Shown here piece after piece: positions 24,552-31,717 of a DNA stretch of 34,124 nucleotides (positions are counted from its first letter, which is position 1; each line of letters starts with the position of its first letter). The stretch comes from Candidatus Intestinimonas merdavium. Lineage in GTDB: Bacteria > Bacillota > Clostridia > Oscillospirales > Oscillospiraceae. The notes beneath the pieces are model-generated. The model ran no database searches, had not been told where the DNA came from, and saw only the letters and a list, made by a program, of their open reading frames with translations. A program made the translations under genes and the position numbers. The stretch covers positions 1 to 34,124 of the forward strand of contig DXCX01000049.1 in assembly GCA_019115785.1 (NCBI GenBank). Reading direction: 5' to 3'.

Positions 24552-24771
24552 ATAGGCGGCGCAGCTCCTCCATGGTGTCCTGGATCACCGACTTGGGTAA
24601 GTAGAGCCGGGCAAAGCCCAGGAGCTGTTCCAGGGTCAGACTTCGTGCGGCAGGCACCATGGGGTGCTTGAGAAGCTTGCCGAAGCGCCGCTGGAAGACG
24701 GCACGGGAGGCGGGAGTGTCCAATAGGGTCCCCACCAGAATCTGGTTGTTTTTCAGATCCAAAACGATCAC
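24550..24771 (-). CDS. Small hypothetical protein
   Basis: Unrecognised, about 73 residues if it starts at GTG 24771 (AGGA 7 nt before). The product begins VLDLKNNQILVGTLLDTP and continues as charged amphipathic helices (FQRRFGKLLKHP, LTLEQLLGFARLYLP, VIQDTMEELRRL), which look protein-like. Longer starts (ATG 24840 or 24846) would run across the plus-strand promoter at 24805-24833, and that part has different base composition. No domain or function can be named. Confidence 0.45.
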   Translation of the reverse strand: MIVLDLKNNQILVGTLLDTPASRAVFQRRFGKLLKHPMVPAARSLTLEQLLGFARLYLPKSVIQDTMEELRRL

Positions 24772-24804
24772 CTCGGCACATCCTATGCGGTGGTCGGCCT
24801 GTGG

Positions 24805-24833
24805 TTGCGCAGAGCAGTGGGTTGTGGTACAAT
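24805..24833 (+). promoter_or_regulatory. Promoter of the YjdF-like membrane protein gene
   Basis: TTGCGC (24805-24810), 17-bp spacer, TACAAT (24828-24833); predicted start about 70 nt before the ATG at 24907. Confidence 0.5.
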
Positions 24834-24906
24834 GCCCCATAAGCATTTCGCCCGCCTGGCTTGCGGAACAGCGCGGTGGGCAGTCCAGAGGGAAAGGAGC
24901 CGAGCA

Positions 24907-25752
24907 ATGGCACGAAAGAATCAGACTGCCCCGGACGGAAAGCCTAAGAACGTCAGAGAGGCCCTGCGTTCCAAAAAGGGCGCGGTGGTCACGGTCTATA
25001 TCGTCCTGCGTCTGGCGGTCATCCTGGTGCTGATCGCCCAGTTTTTCAAGGGGAATTTTGAAAATGTGTTTCTGTGTATTCTGACCCTGATCCTGTTTCT
25101 GGTCCCCACTTTCATTGAGCGGAAGATCCATGTGGACCTGCCGGATACTCTGGAGATCATTATCATGCTCTTTATCTTCGCCGCAGAGATCCTGGGCGAG
25201 ATCCAGGCCTACTACATCACCTTCCACTACTGGGACACCATGCTCCACACCATCAATGGTTTCCTGTGTGCCGCCATCGGCTTTGCCCTGGTGGACATCC
25301 TCAACCGCAGTGAGCGCTTCTCCATCCAGCTCTCCCCGCTCTTCCTGGCCATCACCGCCTTCTGCTTCTCCATGACCATCGGAGTGCTGTGGGAGTTTTT
25401 TGAATGCACCATGGACCAGTTCTTCTTCCTGGATATGCAGAAGGACACGGTGGTCAATACCATCTCTTCGGTGATGCTAGACCCGGCAGGGGGCAACCAT
25501 CCCACCATCATCCGGGACATCACCGATGTCATTGTTGTCACTGCCGACGGCGCACAGCACGCCCTGGGTTTGGGCGGCTACCTGGACATCGGCATTTTGG
25601 ACACCATGAAAGATTTGTTCTTCAACTTTATCGGAGCGGTGATCTTTTCCATCATTGGTTATTTTTATGTCAAATCCCGGGGCAAAGGAAGATTTGCCCG
25701 GCGCTTCATTCCTCAGGTGGTGCGCCCTGAGGAGGAGCAGGCGGGAGAATAA
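24907..25752 (+). CDS. Integral membrane protein, possibly DUF2238/YjdF-like
   Basis: A 281-residue membrane protein of unknown function. A basic N-terminus (ARKNQTAPDGKPKNVREALR) leads into about seven hydrophobic segments. The conserved-looking cytoplasmic or membrane motif HYWDTMLHTINGFLCAAIGF, and VLWEFFECTMDQFF, recall the DUF2238/YjdF family, whose members have an H-x-D-x-x-x-H pattern; the assignment is from memory of the pattern, not a search. A loop of about 50 residues (DPAGGNHPTIIRDITDVIVV) separates the last two helices. I start at ATG 24907 (AAAGGAG upstream) rather than the longer open frame, which covers the promoter. Confidence 0.75.
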   Translation: MARKNQTAPDGKPKNVREALRSKKGAVVTVYIVLRLAVILVLIAQFFKGNFENVFLCILTLILFLVPTFIERKIHVDLPDTLEIIIMLFIFAAEILGEIQAYYITFHYWDTMLHTINGFLCAAIGFALVDILNRSERFSIQLSPLFLAITAFCFSMTIGVLWEFFECTMDQFFFLDMQKDTVVNTISSVMLDPAGGNHPTIIRDITDVIVVTADGAQHALGLGGYLDIGILDTMKDLFFNFIGAVIFSIIGYFYVKSRGKGRFARRFIPQVVRPEEEQAGE

Positions 25753-25806
25753 ATTGCCGGACGCGGGACATACTAGGCCTGTACCAAACAAAGGAGGTCT
25801 AGTACC

Positions 25807-25983
25807 ATGGAAAACAAAAACGCCAACCCCAGCATCGCCTGCACGGTGGCCAGCTGCGCTTACCACAGCAAAGAGAAGAACCATTGCACCCTCAACGAGA
25901 TCCGTGTGGGCAGCTGCCAGAGCAAGGTCACCGACTGCGGCTCCACCGAGTGCGCCTCCTTCCAGCTGGGCGCCGGCAACTGA
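25807..25983 (+). CDS. DUF1540 domain small cysteine-rich protein
   Basis: A 58-residue protein with six cysteines (12, 17, 27, 37, 44, 49). The pattern IACTVASCAYHSKEKNHCTL followed by NEIRVGSC and CASFQ matches DUF1540, a small putative metal-binding family common in Clostridia, sometimes linked with spores; function unknown. AGGAGG lies 9 nt before the ATG. It follows the membrane-protein gene by 54 nt and may be co-transcribed, since no good promoter is seen between them. Confidence 0.85.
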   Translation: MENKNANPSIACTVASCAYHSKEKNHCTLNEIRVGSCQSKVTDCGSTECASFQLGAGN

Positions 25984-26009
25984 GCCTGAGAAAATCCCAT
26001 GAAAGACCA

Positions 26010-26048
26010 GGGCCGTGCCGCGGAATTGTTCGCGGCACGGCCCTTCTC
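26010..26048 (+). terminator. Terminator after the DUF1540 gene
   Basis: A 13-bp perfect stem (GGGCCGTGCCGCG 26010-26022 with 26031-26043), 8-nt loop, then ttctct. The following stretch to 26248 holds no gene that I can support. Confidence 0.8.
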
Positions 26049-26248
26049 TGTGCCCACAAAAAGGTGCTGGCCCACTTCCGGGCCGAGGTCCCTGAGCTAG
26101 TTCTGAAAAATGCCAACAGCCCCAATCGGCAGGTCTTTCCGCCCCGGGACAGCCCAATTTTTTCTTGACTTTCTTGAATCCGTCGGGATTCCTGCGAAAA
26201 AATTGCTTGCCAGTGAATAGCCCAGCAATGTGAATTTGTAAACACACG

Positions 26249-26297
26249 GAAACGCCGCTGCTTTTCTGGACCTAGTCCTGGAAAGCAGCGGCGTTTC
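26249..26297. terminator. Terminator downstream of the rubredoxin gene
   Basis: A perfect 16-bp stem (GAAACGCCGCTGCTTT 26249-26264 with 26282-26297) with an inner GGAC/GTCC pair. It lies 17 nt past the rubredoxin stop (minus strand) and is symmetric. Confidence 0.75.
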
Positions 26298-26313
26298 TCA
26301 TCTCGCCGGAATT

Positions 26314-26469
26314 TTATTCCTTTTCAAAGACGTCCTTGCCCATGCCGCACACGGGGCACTCCCAGTCCTCGGGAACCTGCTCCCAGGGGGTGCCGGGGGC
26401 AATGCCGTGCTCAGGATCGCCCACAGCGGGGTCATAGACATAGCCACAGGGGCACACATACTTGTCCAT
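26314..26469 (-). CDS. Rubredoxin with shortened first knuckle
   Basis: A 51-residue iron-sulfur electron carrier. It reads [20 protein letters not shown], then [20 protein letters not shown] and [10 protein letters not shown]. The second knuckle is the normal C-P-V-C-G (Cys39, Cys42-equivalents), but the first has only one residue between cysteines (C6-P-C8) instead of two. Everything else, including length and aromatic core, is classical. ATG 26469 is followed by a normal frame to TAA at 26314. It is 26 nt downstream of the rubrerythrin gene and probably feeds it electrons; known partners of this kind reduce peroxide in anaerobes. Confidence 0.9.
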   Translation of the reverse strand: MDKYVCPCGYVYDPAVGDPEHGIAPGTPWEQVPEDWECPVCGMGKDVFEKE

Positions 26470-26495
26470 GCTCTACTCCTCGTTGACGGTAAAAA

Positions 26496-27038
26496 TTAGC
26501 CGAAGTAGCGCTTCAGCAGGCCCTCGAAGGCCTTGCCATGCCGGGCCTCGTCCCGGGCCATCTCGTGGACGGTGTCATGGATGGCGTCCAGGTTGTGCTG
26601 CTTGGCCAGCTTGGCCAGCTCGAACTTGCCGGCGGTAGCGCCGTTCTCAGCATCCACGCGCATCTCCAGGTTCTTCTTGGTGGAGTCGGTCACAACCTCG
26701 CCCAGCAGCTCAGCAAACTTAGCGGCGTGCTCGGCCTCCTCATAGGCGGCCTTCTCCCAGTACAGGCCGATCTCGGGGTAACCCTCACGGTGGGCCACGC
26801 GGGCCATAGCCAGGTACATACCGACCTCGGTGCACTCGCCGGCGAAGTTCTCGCGCAGACCCTGCATGATCTCCTCGGGAGCGCCCTGGGCCACGCCCAC
26901 AACGTGCTCGGCAGCCCAGGTCTTCTCACCGGCCTGCTCCTTGAACTTCTCAGCGGGAGCGCCGCAGACAGGGCACTTCTCGGGAGCGGTCTCGCCCTCG
27001 TACACGTAGCCACAAACAGTGCAGACAAACTTCTTCAT
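26496..27038 (-). CDS. Reverse rubrerythrin (peroxide reductase)
   Basis: A 180-residue di-iron peroxidase for oxidative-stress defence in anaerobes. The domain order is reversed compared with classical rubrerythrin: an N-terminal rubredoxin-like domain ([16 protein letters not shown], then EKCPVCGAP, cysteines at 6, 9, 22, 25) followed by a ferritin-like four-helix domain with the di-iron ligand motifs [25 protein letters not shown] and [13 protein letters not shown]. Such proteins are known from Clostridium as H2O2/O2-inducible reductases (revRbr). GGAGG lies about 10 nt before the ATG. Followed by rubredoxin in one operon with a strong promoter. Confidence 0.95.
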   Translation of the reverse strand: MKKFVCTVCGYVYEGETAPEKCPVCGAPAEKFKEQAGEKTWAAEHVVGVAQGAPEEIMQGLRENFAGECTEVGMYLAMARVAHREGYPEIGLYWEKAAYEEAEHAAKFAELLGEVVTDSTKKNLEMRVDAENGATAGKFELAKLAKQHNLDAIHDTVHEMARDEARHGKAFEGLLKRYFG

Positions 27039-27114
27039 AAATCAAAGTCCTCCAGTCAAATAAATTTGTTTATATTCGCTAATAGGAATTATTACTATTT
27101 TTTGAACTGTCCAT

Positions 27115-27175
27115 ACTATACCACTTTGCAGGGAATTTGTAAAGGGGTTTTAAAAAATTTTTTGAAAATATTTTA
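27115..27175 (-). promoter_or_regulatory. Rubrerythrin promoter with UP-like A/T tracts
   Basis: Minus strand TTTACA (27138-27143), 17-bp spacer, TATAGT (27115-27120). Directly upstream (27148-27175) lie phased A and T runs (TTTTAAAAAATTTTTTGAAA on the plus strand) resembling an UP element. A leader of about 70 AT-rich nt follows; I see no clear PerR box. Confidence 0.65.
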
Positions 27176-27188
27176 TCGGACGTTACGG

Positions 27189-28616
27189 TCAGGAGAGTGT
27201 TTCCGTTTCATTCAGATCCTCGGCGGTCAGTTCCATAAGCTGTTCCCGGGTAGGAGACTCTAGGCCAGCCACTCGGTCAGCCTGCCGGGCTACCGCCCGC
27301 TCAAAGAGGTTGCGCACATCCCGGGCATTGCCAAAGTTCTCGTCCCGGGCCTCATAAAGGGAATTCAAATACGATTTGCAATATTTTAATCCATCTACAC
27401 TCAAAGTATATCCGTTTTTTTCACACATGGACTGAAAAATGGAGAAGAGCTGGTCGCCGTTGTAGTCGTCAAAGTAGAAATATTTGTTAAAGCGGCTCTC
27501 CAGGCCGGGGTTGGCGTGGATAAAGTCCCCCATAAGGGCGGTGTAACCGGCCACAATAACAATGAGGTCGGAGCGGTGATCCTCCATGGCTTTGAGAAGC
27601 GTCTCAATGGCCTCTCGGCCGAAATCGTTGGCGCTGTCGTGGCTGGAGAGAGCATAGGCCTCATCAATGAAGAGAACGCCCCCCAGGGCTTTTTGAATGA
27701 CCTCGCTGGTTTTGATGGCGGTCTGGCCTACGAAGCCGGCTACCAGTCCGGAGCGGTCCACCTCCACCAGCTGTCCTTTGGAAAGAACCCCGATGGCGTG
27801 GTAGATCCGGGACAGGAGCCGGGCGACCGTAGTCTTTCCGGTACCCGGATTGCCCATGAAGACCAGGTGGAGGGACATGGGGGGGACGGGCAGACCCTGC
27901 TCTTCCCGGAGCTTGCGGACCTTTACCAGATTGATGAGGCTTTTTACATCCCGCTTCACCTTGCCCAGTCCGCACAGACTGTCCAGCTCAGCCAACAGGT
28001 CCTCCAGCTTTTCGGGGGGTGGCGCGTCCTCCTCCTTTTCCGCAGCGGCAGGTACCTCCTTGGCGGCAGGGGTGGGAGTGGGGGCGCCTCCTTGGCGAGT
28101 GACAAAGTCGCCGGCATCGGTACGGGGGCGCTCCTCCGCCAGACCATCCTGGTCACACAGAGCCGAGAGGGCGTCGGCGCAGGCGTTGACATAGCCGGCT
28201 TCCCGGTCACTCACCGCCCCATCCACCGCAGCGAAAAGCAGGAGCATCAGGGTCATCAGATCCACGAAACGCCGCGCGGTATTCTGGCGGTATGCCTGGT
28301 CGTAATCCCGCATCTTTTGAAAAAATGCCGGAGGCTGAAAGCCGGGATATTCGGCCACGGCGGTGTTCAGCTCCCAGAAGAGGGCAGAGGGGATAGGGTT
28401 GCCCTTGCAGTAAATGGCGTTATACCACTCCACGTGCCGGGGGGTGACGGCGCCGCCATCAGCCTGCCAGACCCCCAGGGCACACTGGCGGAGGAACTCA
28501 TCGGCGCCGGCGTTGAACATCTGACGCATGGCCGGGTTGGCGATGTGCTGCCGGAAGGCGATCACCCCGTCGCTGTACTGCTTGTGCATGGCCTGGGTTG
28601 TCATTGCATCCTTCAC
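27189..28616 (-). CDS. AAA+ ATPase of the CbbX/SpoVK type with TerB-like N-terminal part
   Basis: A 475-residue ATPase. The N-terminal third is helical and contains LMTLMLLLFAAVDGAVSDRE (about 120-139), the D-G-x-V/S-x-x-E pattern of TerB-like domains. An Ala/Pro/Glu linker (about 165-205) follows, then one AAA+ module of the CbbX/CfxQ/SpoVK kind: LDSLCGLGKVKRDV, Walker A GNPGTGKTT, pore-type loop residues GFVGQTAIKT, Walker B GGVLFIDEAYAL, sensor/arginine region NPGLESRFNKYF and sensor 2 NARDVRNLFERA. CbbX proteins remodel Rubisco, but this subfamily is widespread without it; the client here is unknown. GTG 28616 (AAGGAT 7 nt upstream) preferred over ATG 28604. It is divergent from the zinc-ribbon/Ig-like gene. 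Confidence 0.87.
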   Translation of the reverse strand: MKDAMTTQAMHKQYSDGVIAFRQHIANPAMRQMFNAGADEFLRQCALGVWQADGGAVTPRHVEWYNAIYCKGNPIPSALFWELNTAVAEYPGFQPPAFFQKMRDYDQAYRQNTARRFVDLMTLMLLLFAAVDGAVSDREAGYVNACADALSALCDQDGLAEERPRTDAGDFVTRQGGAPTPTPAAKEVPAAAEKEEDAPPPEKLEDLLAELDSLCGLGKVKRDVKSLINLVKVRKLREEQGLPVPPMSLHLVFMGNPGTGKTTVARLLSRIYHAIGVLSKGQLVEVDRSGLVAGFVGQTAIKTSEVIQKALGGVLFIDEAYALSSHDSANDFGREAIETLLKAMEDHRSDLIVIVAGYTALMGDFIHANPGLESRFNKYFYFDDYNGDQLFSIFQSMCEKNGYTLSVDGLKYCKSYLNSLYEARDENFGNARDVRNLFERAVARQADRVAGLESPTREQLMELTAEDLNETETLS

Positions 28617-28661
28617 GCCGCCACATCCTTTCTGACTCTTCGATGAAGACCAACCTCATGT

Positions 28662-28691
28662 ATTATATGGCAGAGCCCATGGTGTGGTCAA
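28662..28691 (-). promoter_or_regulatory. Promoter of the AAA+ gene
   Basis: Minus strand TTGACC (28686-28691), 18-bp spacer, TATAAT (28662-28667); start point about 40 nt before the GTG. Confidence 0.6.
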
Positions 28692-28745
28692 GCCCGGCAG
28701 GTCGACATAAAATGTAAACAATCCATGATTTCTTCCTTCGTAAGG

Positions 28746-28800
28746 TTGACGATTTCCATCGAAACATGTACTATATACATGATATAGTATTGATATACTA
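28746..28800 (+). promoter_or_regulatory. Promoter and AT-rich dyads before the Ig-like gene
   Basis: TTGACG (28746-28751), 17-bp spacer, TACTAT (28769-28774). Over the -10 and start point lie dyads CATGTA-CTATA-TACATG (28765-28781) and TAGTAT-TGAT-ATACTA (28785-28800), suggesting a repressor site; no regulator is assigned. Confidence 0.5.
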
Positions 28801-28828
28801 GTTGGAAAACCAAGGGGGATCATAGAAC

Positions 28829-29833
28829 ATGGCCAACAAGCGTACCACGGGGACCCGTTCCGCCGTCATTCGCTGTCCGAATTGTGGCGAGGACTATTCC
28901 GTGACCTATAAGCGCTGTCCGTTCTGCGATGAAAAGGCGGAGGAGGAAAAGCGACACTTGGGAGAGCACTCCGAGGACCTCGATGAGGAGGAGGGACGGG
29001 GCGGCCGGCGCCTGATGGGCCACAGCGGGCGGGGCGGCCGACCGTGGACGCCGCTGCGCATCGTGGGAACGGTGGTGCCCCTGGTGATCATCGCTGCCGC
29101 CATCTGGATTGTGGTGACGCAAATCATGCCTCTGGTGAACCGGGGGGAGATGAACCAGCCGCCGGAGTCCCTGCCGCCCGTGACCACCACCCAGGGAATA
29201 GAGGAGACGCCCCTGCCCACCACCAGCACCGCTCCCGAGGGTACCGATACCCCCGACACCACCAGCCCTCCCGAGGAATCCCAGGCGCCGGAGCCCACCC
29301 TTCCTGCCGGTCAGACGGCCACCGGCTTTACCTTGAATCGGGAAGACTTCACGATGAACGACAACTACCCCGACCCGGTGCGGCTCACCGTTACCTTCCA
29401 GCCTGACGGAGCCACCGGCGTGATCACCTGGAGCAGCAGCGATCCGGAAATCGCCTCTGTGGATGACAGCGGCCTGGTGTCCCATGGCACCAAGAACGGC
29501 AGCGCCACCATCACCGCCACCATGGGGGATGGCACCACCCAGACCTGTACCGTACGGTGCAGCTTCTCCAACGCCAGCAGCTCTTCCAGTACCTCCAGCA
29601 GCAGCGGCTCCCTGAGCCTCAACCGCACCGACTTTACCCTCCAGAGCGCCGGAGAAAAGTTCCAGATGAAGGTGTCCGGGACCTCCTCCACGCCCACCTG
29701 GCACATCGGCAATACCTCGGTGGCCACCATCTCCGGCGACGGCACAGTCACCGCCGTGGGAGAGGGTAACACCACCATTACCTGTACTGTGGACGGTCAG
29801 ACGCTGGAGTGTATCGTCCGCTGCGATTTCTGA
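28829..29833 (+). CDS. Zinc-ribbon, single-TM protein with two BIG2-type Ig-like domains
   Basis: A 334-residue membrane-anchored protein of unknown function. Residues 16-33 form a zinc ribbon (CPNCG ... CPFCD; Cys16, 19, 30, 33), followed by a charged stretch, one transmembrane helix (about 76-100), a Pro/Thr/Ser/Glu-rich spacer (about 110-160) and two bacterial Ig-like (BIG2) repeats (about 165-245 and 265-334) with hallmark ITWSSSDPEIASVDDSGLVS and STPTWHIGNTSVATISGDG motifs, joined by a Ser-rich linker. This arrangement implies a cytoplasmic metal-binding head and an extracellular Ig-like tail. Divergent from the AAA+ gene, followed by a strong terminator, so transcribed alone. Confidence 0.87.
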   Translation: MANKRTTGTRSAVIRCPNCGEDYSVTYKRCPFCDEKAEEEKRHLGEHSEDLDEEEGRGGRRLMGHSGRGGRPWTPLRIVGTVVPLVIIAAAIWIVVTQIMPLVNRGEMNQPPESLPPVTTTQGIEETPLPTTSTAPEGTDTPDTTSPPEESQAPEPTLPAGQTATGFTLNREDFTMNDNYPDPVRLTVTFQPDGATGVITWSSSDPEIASVDDSGLVSHGTKNGSATITATMGDGTTQTCTVRCSFSNASSSSSTSSSSGSLSLNRTDFTLQSAGEKFQMKVSGTSSTPTWHIGNTSVATISGDGTVTAVGEGNTTITCTVDGQTLECIVRCDF

Positions 29834-29845
29834 GTGAAATAGGCC

Positions 29846-29890
29846 TTGCCCCGGCCGAAAAAAATTCGGCCGGGGCAAAGTTCTGCTTTT
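29846..29890 (+). terminator. Terminator after the Ig-like protein gene
   Basis: A 14-bp perfect stem (TTGCCCCGGCCGAA 29846-29859 with 29865-29878), A5 loop, then agttctgctttt. Confidence 0.85.
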
Positions 29891-29906
29891 AAATCACCAG
29901 GGAGTG

Positions 29907-29915
29907 TGGTATAAT
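29907..29915 (+). promoter_or_regulatory. Extended -10 promoter of smpB
   Basis: TGG-TATAAT (29907-29915) is an extended -10; the -35 region (TTTTAA 29887-29892, 17-bp spacer) is weak, as is common with extended -10 promoters. Confidence 0.65.
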
Positions 29916-29946
29916 CATCTTCCAGTCCTGAGAAAGGAGGCGCGCC

Positions 29947-30414
29947 ATGGATCACGCCCCAGTCAAGCTCATCGCCTCCAATCGGAAGGCCTATCATGAC
30001 TATTTCGTGGAAGATAAGTTCGAGGCCGGTGTTGAACTGTGCGGCACTGAGGTCAAGTCCATCCGCATGGGCAACGTGAACCTGAAGGACGCCTTCTGTA
30101 TCATCAAAGACGGGCAGATGGTGGTCCACGGGATGCACGTGAGCCCCTACGAGAAGGGCAATATCTTCAACAGGGACCCTTTGCGTCCCCGCCGCCTGCT
30201 CATGCACAAGCGGGAGATCCTGCGGCTCTTCGCCAAAGTGAAGCAGGATGGCTATGCCCTGGTGCCCCTTTCGGTCTACTTCAAGGGTCCGCGCATCAAG
30301 CTGGAGGTGGGCCTGTGCAAGGGCAAAAAGCTCTACGACAAGCGTGATGCCGCCGCTGCCCGAGATGCCAAACGGGAGATGGACCGGGCCAGGAAGGACC
30401 GCAGCCGCTATTGA
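29947..30414 (+). CDS. smpB: SsrA-binding protein SmpB
   Basis: SmpB binds tmRNA and guides it into stalled ribosomes for trans-translation. The 155-residue protein has the family core: IASNRKAYHDYFVEDKFEAG, VELCGTEVKSIRMGNVNLKD, HGMHVSPYEKGNIFN, RPRRLLMHKREILRL and GLCKGKKLYDKR, with the basic C-terminal tail (RDAKREMDRARKDRSRY) that enters the mRNA channel. GAAAGGAGG precedes the ATG. Its RNA partner ssrA lies 740 nt downstream with one cyclophilin gene between, a common close linkage. Confidence 0.97.
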   Translation: MDHAPVKLIASNRKAYHDYFVEDKFEAGVELCGTEVKSIRMGNVNLKDAFCIIKDGQMVVHGMHVSPYEKGNIFNRDPLRPRRLLMHKREILRLFAKVKQDGYALVPLSVYFKGPRIKLEVGLCKGKKLYDKRDAAAARDAKREMDRARKDRSRY

Positions 30415-30433
30415 TTTGTGATCTTATGATATG

Positions 30434-30458
30434 GGGCGCAGCTTGCGCCCTTTGATTT
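30434..30458 (+). terminator. Short terminator-like hairpin between smpB and ppiB
   Basis: A 7-bp stem GGGCGCA (30434-30440) with TGCGCCC (30444-30450), 3-nt loop, followed by tttgattt. It could attenuate rather than fully separate the two genes, since ppiB has no clear promoter of its own. Confidence 0.55.
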
Positions 30459-30475
30459 GAAAGGAGTGTTTTCCC

Positions 30476-30997
30476 GTGGCTCAGAATCCCATTGTGACCA
30501 TTGAGATGGATGACGGCGGAAAGATGGTAGCCGAGCTTTATCCCGAAGTGGCACCCAATACAGTCAACAACTTTGTGAGTCTGGTGAAGTCTGGATTTTA
30601 TGACGGGTTGATCTTCCACCGGGTGATTCCCGGCTTCATGATTCAGGGGGGCTGTCCCCAGGGCACTGGCATGGGAGGTCCTGGCTATACGATCAAAGGC
30701 GAGTTCACCGGCAACGGCTTTCAGAACGATCTGAAGCATGAGCGGGGCGTGTTGTCCATGGCCCGGGCCATGCATCCCAACTCCGCTGGCAGCCAGTTCT
30801 TCATCATGGTGGAGGAGGCGCCCCACCTGGATGGCCAGTATGCCTCCTTCGGCAAAATCATCGAGGGTATGGATGTTGCGGATGCCATTGTCAACCAGCC
30901 CACGGATCGTATGGACCGGCCCAAGAGTGAACAGCGGATCAAATGTATGACTGTGGATACCTTTGGGGTGGATTACCCCGAGCCTGAGAGGGTATAA
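30476..30997 (+). CDS. Cyclophilin-type peptidyl-prolyl cis-trans isomerase
   Basis: A 173-residue cytoplasmic PPIase that speeds proline isomerisation during folding. Motifs are VAPNTVNNFVSLVKSGFYDG, LIFHRVIPGFMIQGG (catalytic Arg in FHRVI), GVLSMARAMHPNSAGSQFFI and the YASFGKIIEGMDVAD segment. No signal peptide. Start GTG 30476 is preceded by AAGGAG at 10 nt. Lies between smpB and ssrA. Confidence 0.94.
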   Translation: MAQNPIVTIEMDDGGKMVAELYPEVAPNTVNNFVSLVKSGFYDGLIFHRVIPGFMIQGGCPQGTGMGGPGYTIKGEFTGNGFQNDLKHERGVLSMARAMHPNSAGSQFFIMVEEAPHLDGQYASFGKIIEGMDVADAIVNQPTDRMDRPKSEQRIKCMTVDTFGVDYPEPERV

Positions 30998-30999
30998 CT

Positions 31000-31125
31000 G
31001 TGTTCAGCGGCTTCTCCCCTCTAAAGCAGGGGGGAGGAGCGCCAACCTCTTTTCCAAGCGTGTGGCGGCAAAGCCGCCGGTCAAACCAAAGTTCAGCGCA
31101 GCGGGTGCGGTTTGGAGAGAGGCGA
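31000..31125. repeat. Hairpin-rich intergenic unit between ppiB and ssrA
   Basis: Three stacked inverted repeats: CTCCCC/GGGGAG near 31014-31037, GGCGGC-AAA-GCCGCC (31064-31078), and CAAACC/GGTTTG (31082-31087 with 31109-31114). No gene. Size and GC-rich pairing are like extragenic palindromic repeats of Clostridia genomes; copy number cannot be tested in this window. Confidence 0.35.
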
Positions 31126-31139
31126 GGAAATGATATAGA
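31111..31139 (+). promoter_or_regulatory. Possible ssrA promoter
   Basis: TATAGA (31134-31139) lies about 15 nt before the mature tmRNA 5' end; the paired -35 (TTTGGA 31111-31116, 17-bp spacer) is weak. Position supports it more than sequence. Confidence 0.4.
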
Positions 31140-31153
31140 CCTTGCGACAATGC

Positions 31154-31509
31154 GGGGGCGTACCGGTTTCGACGGGGACGCGGAGGCAGGAATAGCGGGC
31201 GGTGGCGCCTGGCCACCTTAAAACGGGCATTCTTTATAAATTAAAGAACAACAACGATTACGAACTCGTCGCGGCCTAATTAGCCCGTGACCGTCCCGGC
31301 CGGAAGGCCCACGAGCCGGTTCGGGGCGTCATTTTAGTGGGGACCGTGCGTGCGCAAAGCTTTGAGCGCACCATGCATGATGAAGCTACCGACTCTTTGA
31401 GCGTGACGGCTCGCGCTCTGGGAAGGGAATTTCAATAAACCGTCTGCGCCCGGAGAAGTTCCTGTTAAAACGTTTTCGGACGGGGGTTCAACTCCCCCCG
31501 CCTCCACCA
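31154..31509 (+). ncRNA. ssrA: Transfer-messenger RNA (tmRNA)
   Basis: About 356 nt. The 5' end GGGGGCG-TACCGGTTTCGACGG is the tmRNA signature and pairs with CGCCTCC (31501-31507) to make the 7-bp acceptor stem with one G-T pair; the 3' end ACCA is encoded. The T-arm (GGGGGTTCAACTCCCCCC region, about 31483-31499) is tRNA-like. The tag reading frame ends NNNDYELVAA with TAA at 31277-31279, the usual hydrophobic ALAA/VAA-type degron recognised by ClpXP. The tag start is not certain (AAG at 31244 or slightly upstream). Its protein partner smpB is 740 nt upstream. The 3' end borders mobile-element DNA. Confidence 0.95.
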
Positions 31510-31530
31510 AAAGAGGAGGCTAAGAAAGAT

Positions 31531-31605
31531 ATTGGGCAGAAAAGCCCAGTGTTTTCAAGGCTTCCGAGGCCCGTAGATCAACGAATCTACGGGCCTCATT
31601 TTTTC
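31531..31605 (+). terminator. Tandem terminators after ssrA
   Basis: First hairpin TGGGC/GCCCA (31533-31548) followed by gtgtttt; second, stronger, a 13-bp stem GAGGCCCGTAGAT (31566-31578) with 31585-31597 followed by ATTTTTTCG. They end tmRNA transcription. Confidence 0.85.
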
Positions 31606-31681
31606 GATATTTCAGTACTGGCTCTCCGTTCAGGTAGGACTCGAACCCGCATAGTGAACGAAGGAACTACAGAGTGCTTTG

Positions 31682-31717
31682 GGCTGGAATCCTGCATCCG
31701 GGATTCCAGCCTTTTTC
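31682..31717 (+). terminator. Terminator with no gene in front of it
   Basis: An 11-bp perfect stem (GGCTGGAATCC 31682-31692 with 31701-31711) followed by TTTTTC. Between the ssrA terminator and this one (31606-31681) no gene is visible, so it may be left from a gene removed at the element boundary. Confidence 0.7.

Noticed and set aside
27057-27068. CAAATAAATTTG as a PerR box for rubrerythrin
   Set aside because: It is a short AT-rich dyad in the leader and does not fit the 7-1-7 PerR consensus as I know it.
31618-31660. tRNA-like fragment (antisense GGGTTCGAGTCC, with GAGAGCCA nearby)
   Set aside because: The T-stem does not pair properly, spacing to a CCA is wrong, and there is no anticodon or D arm. 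At most a relic; not called as a tRNA.
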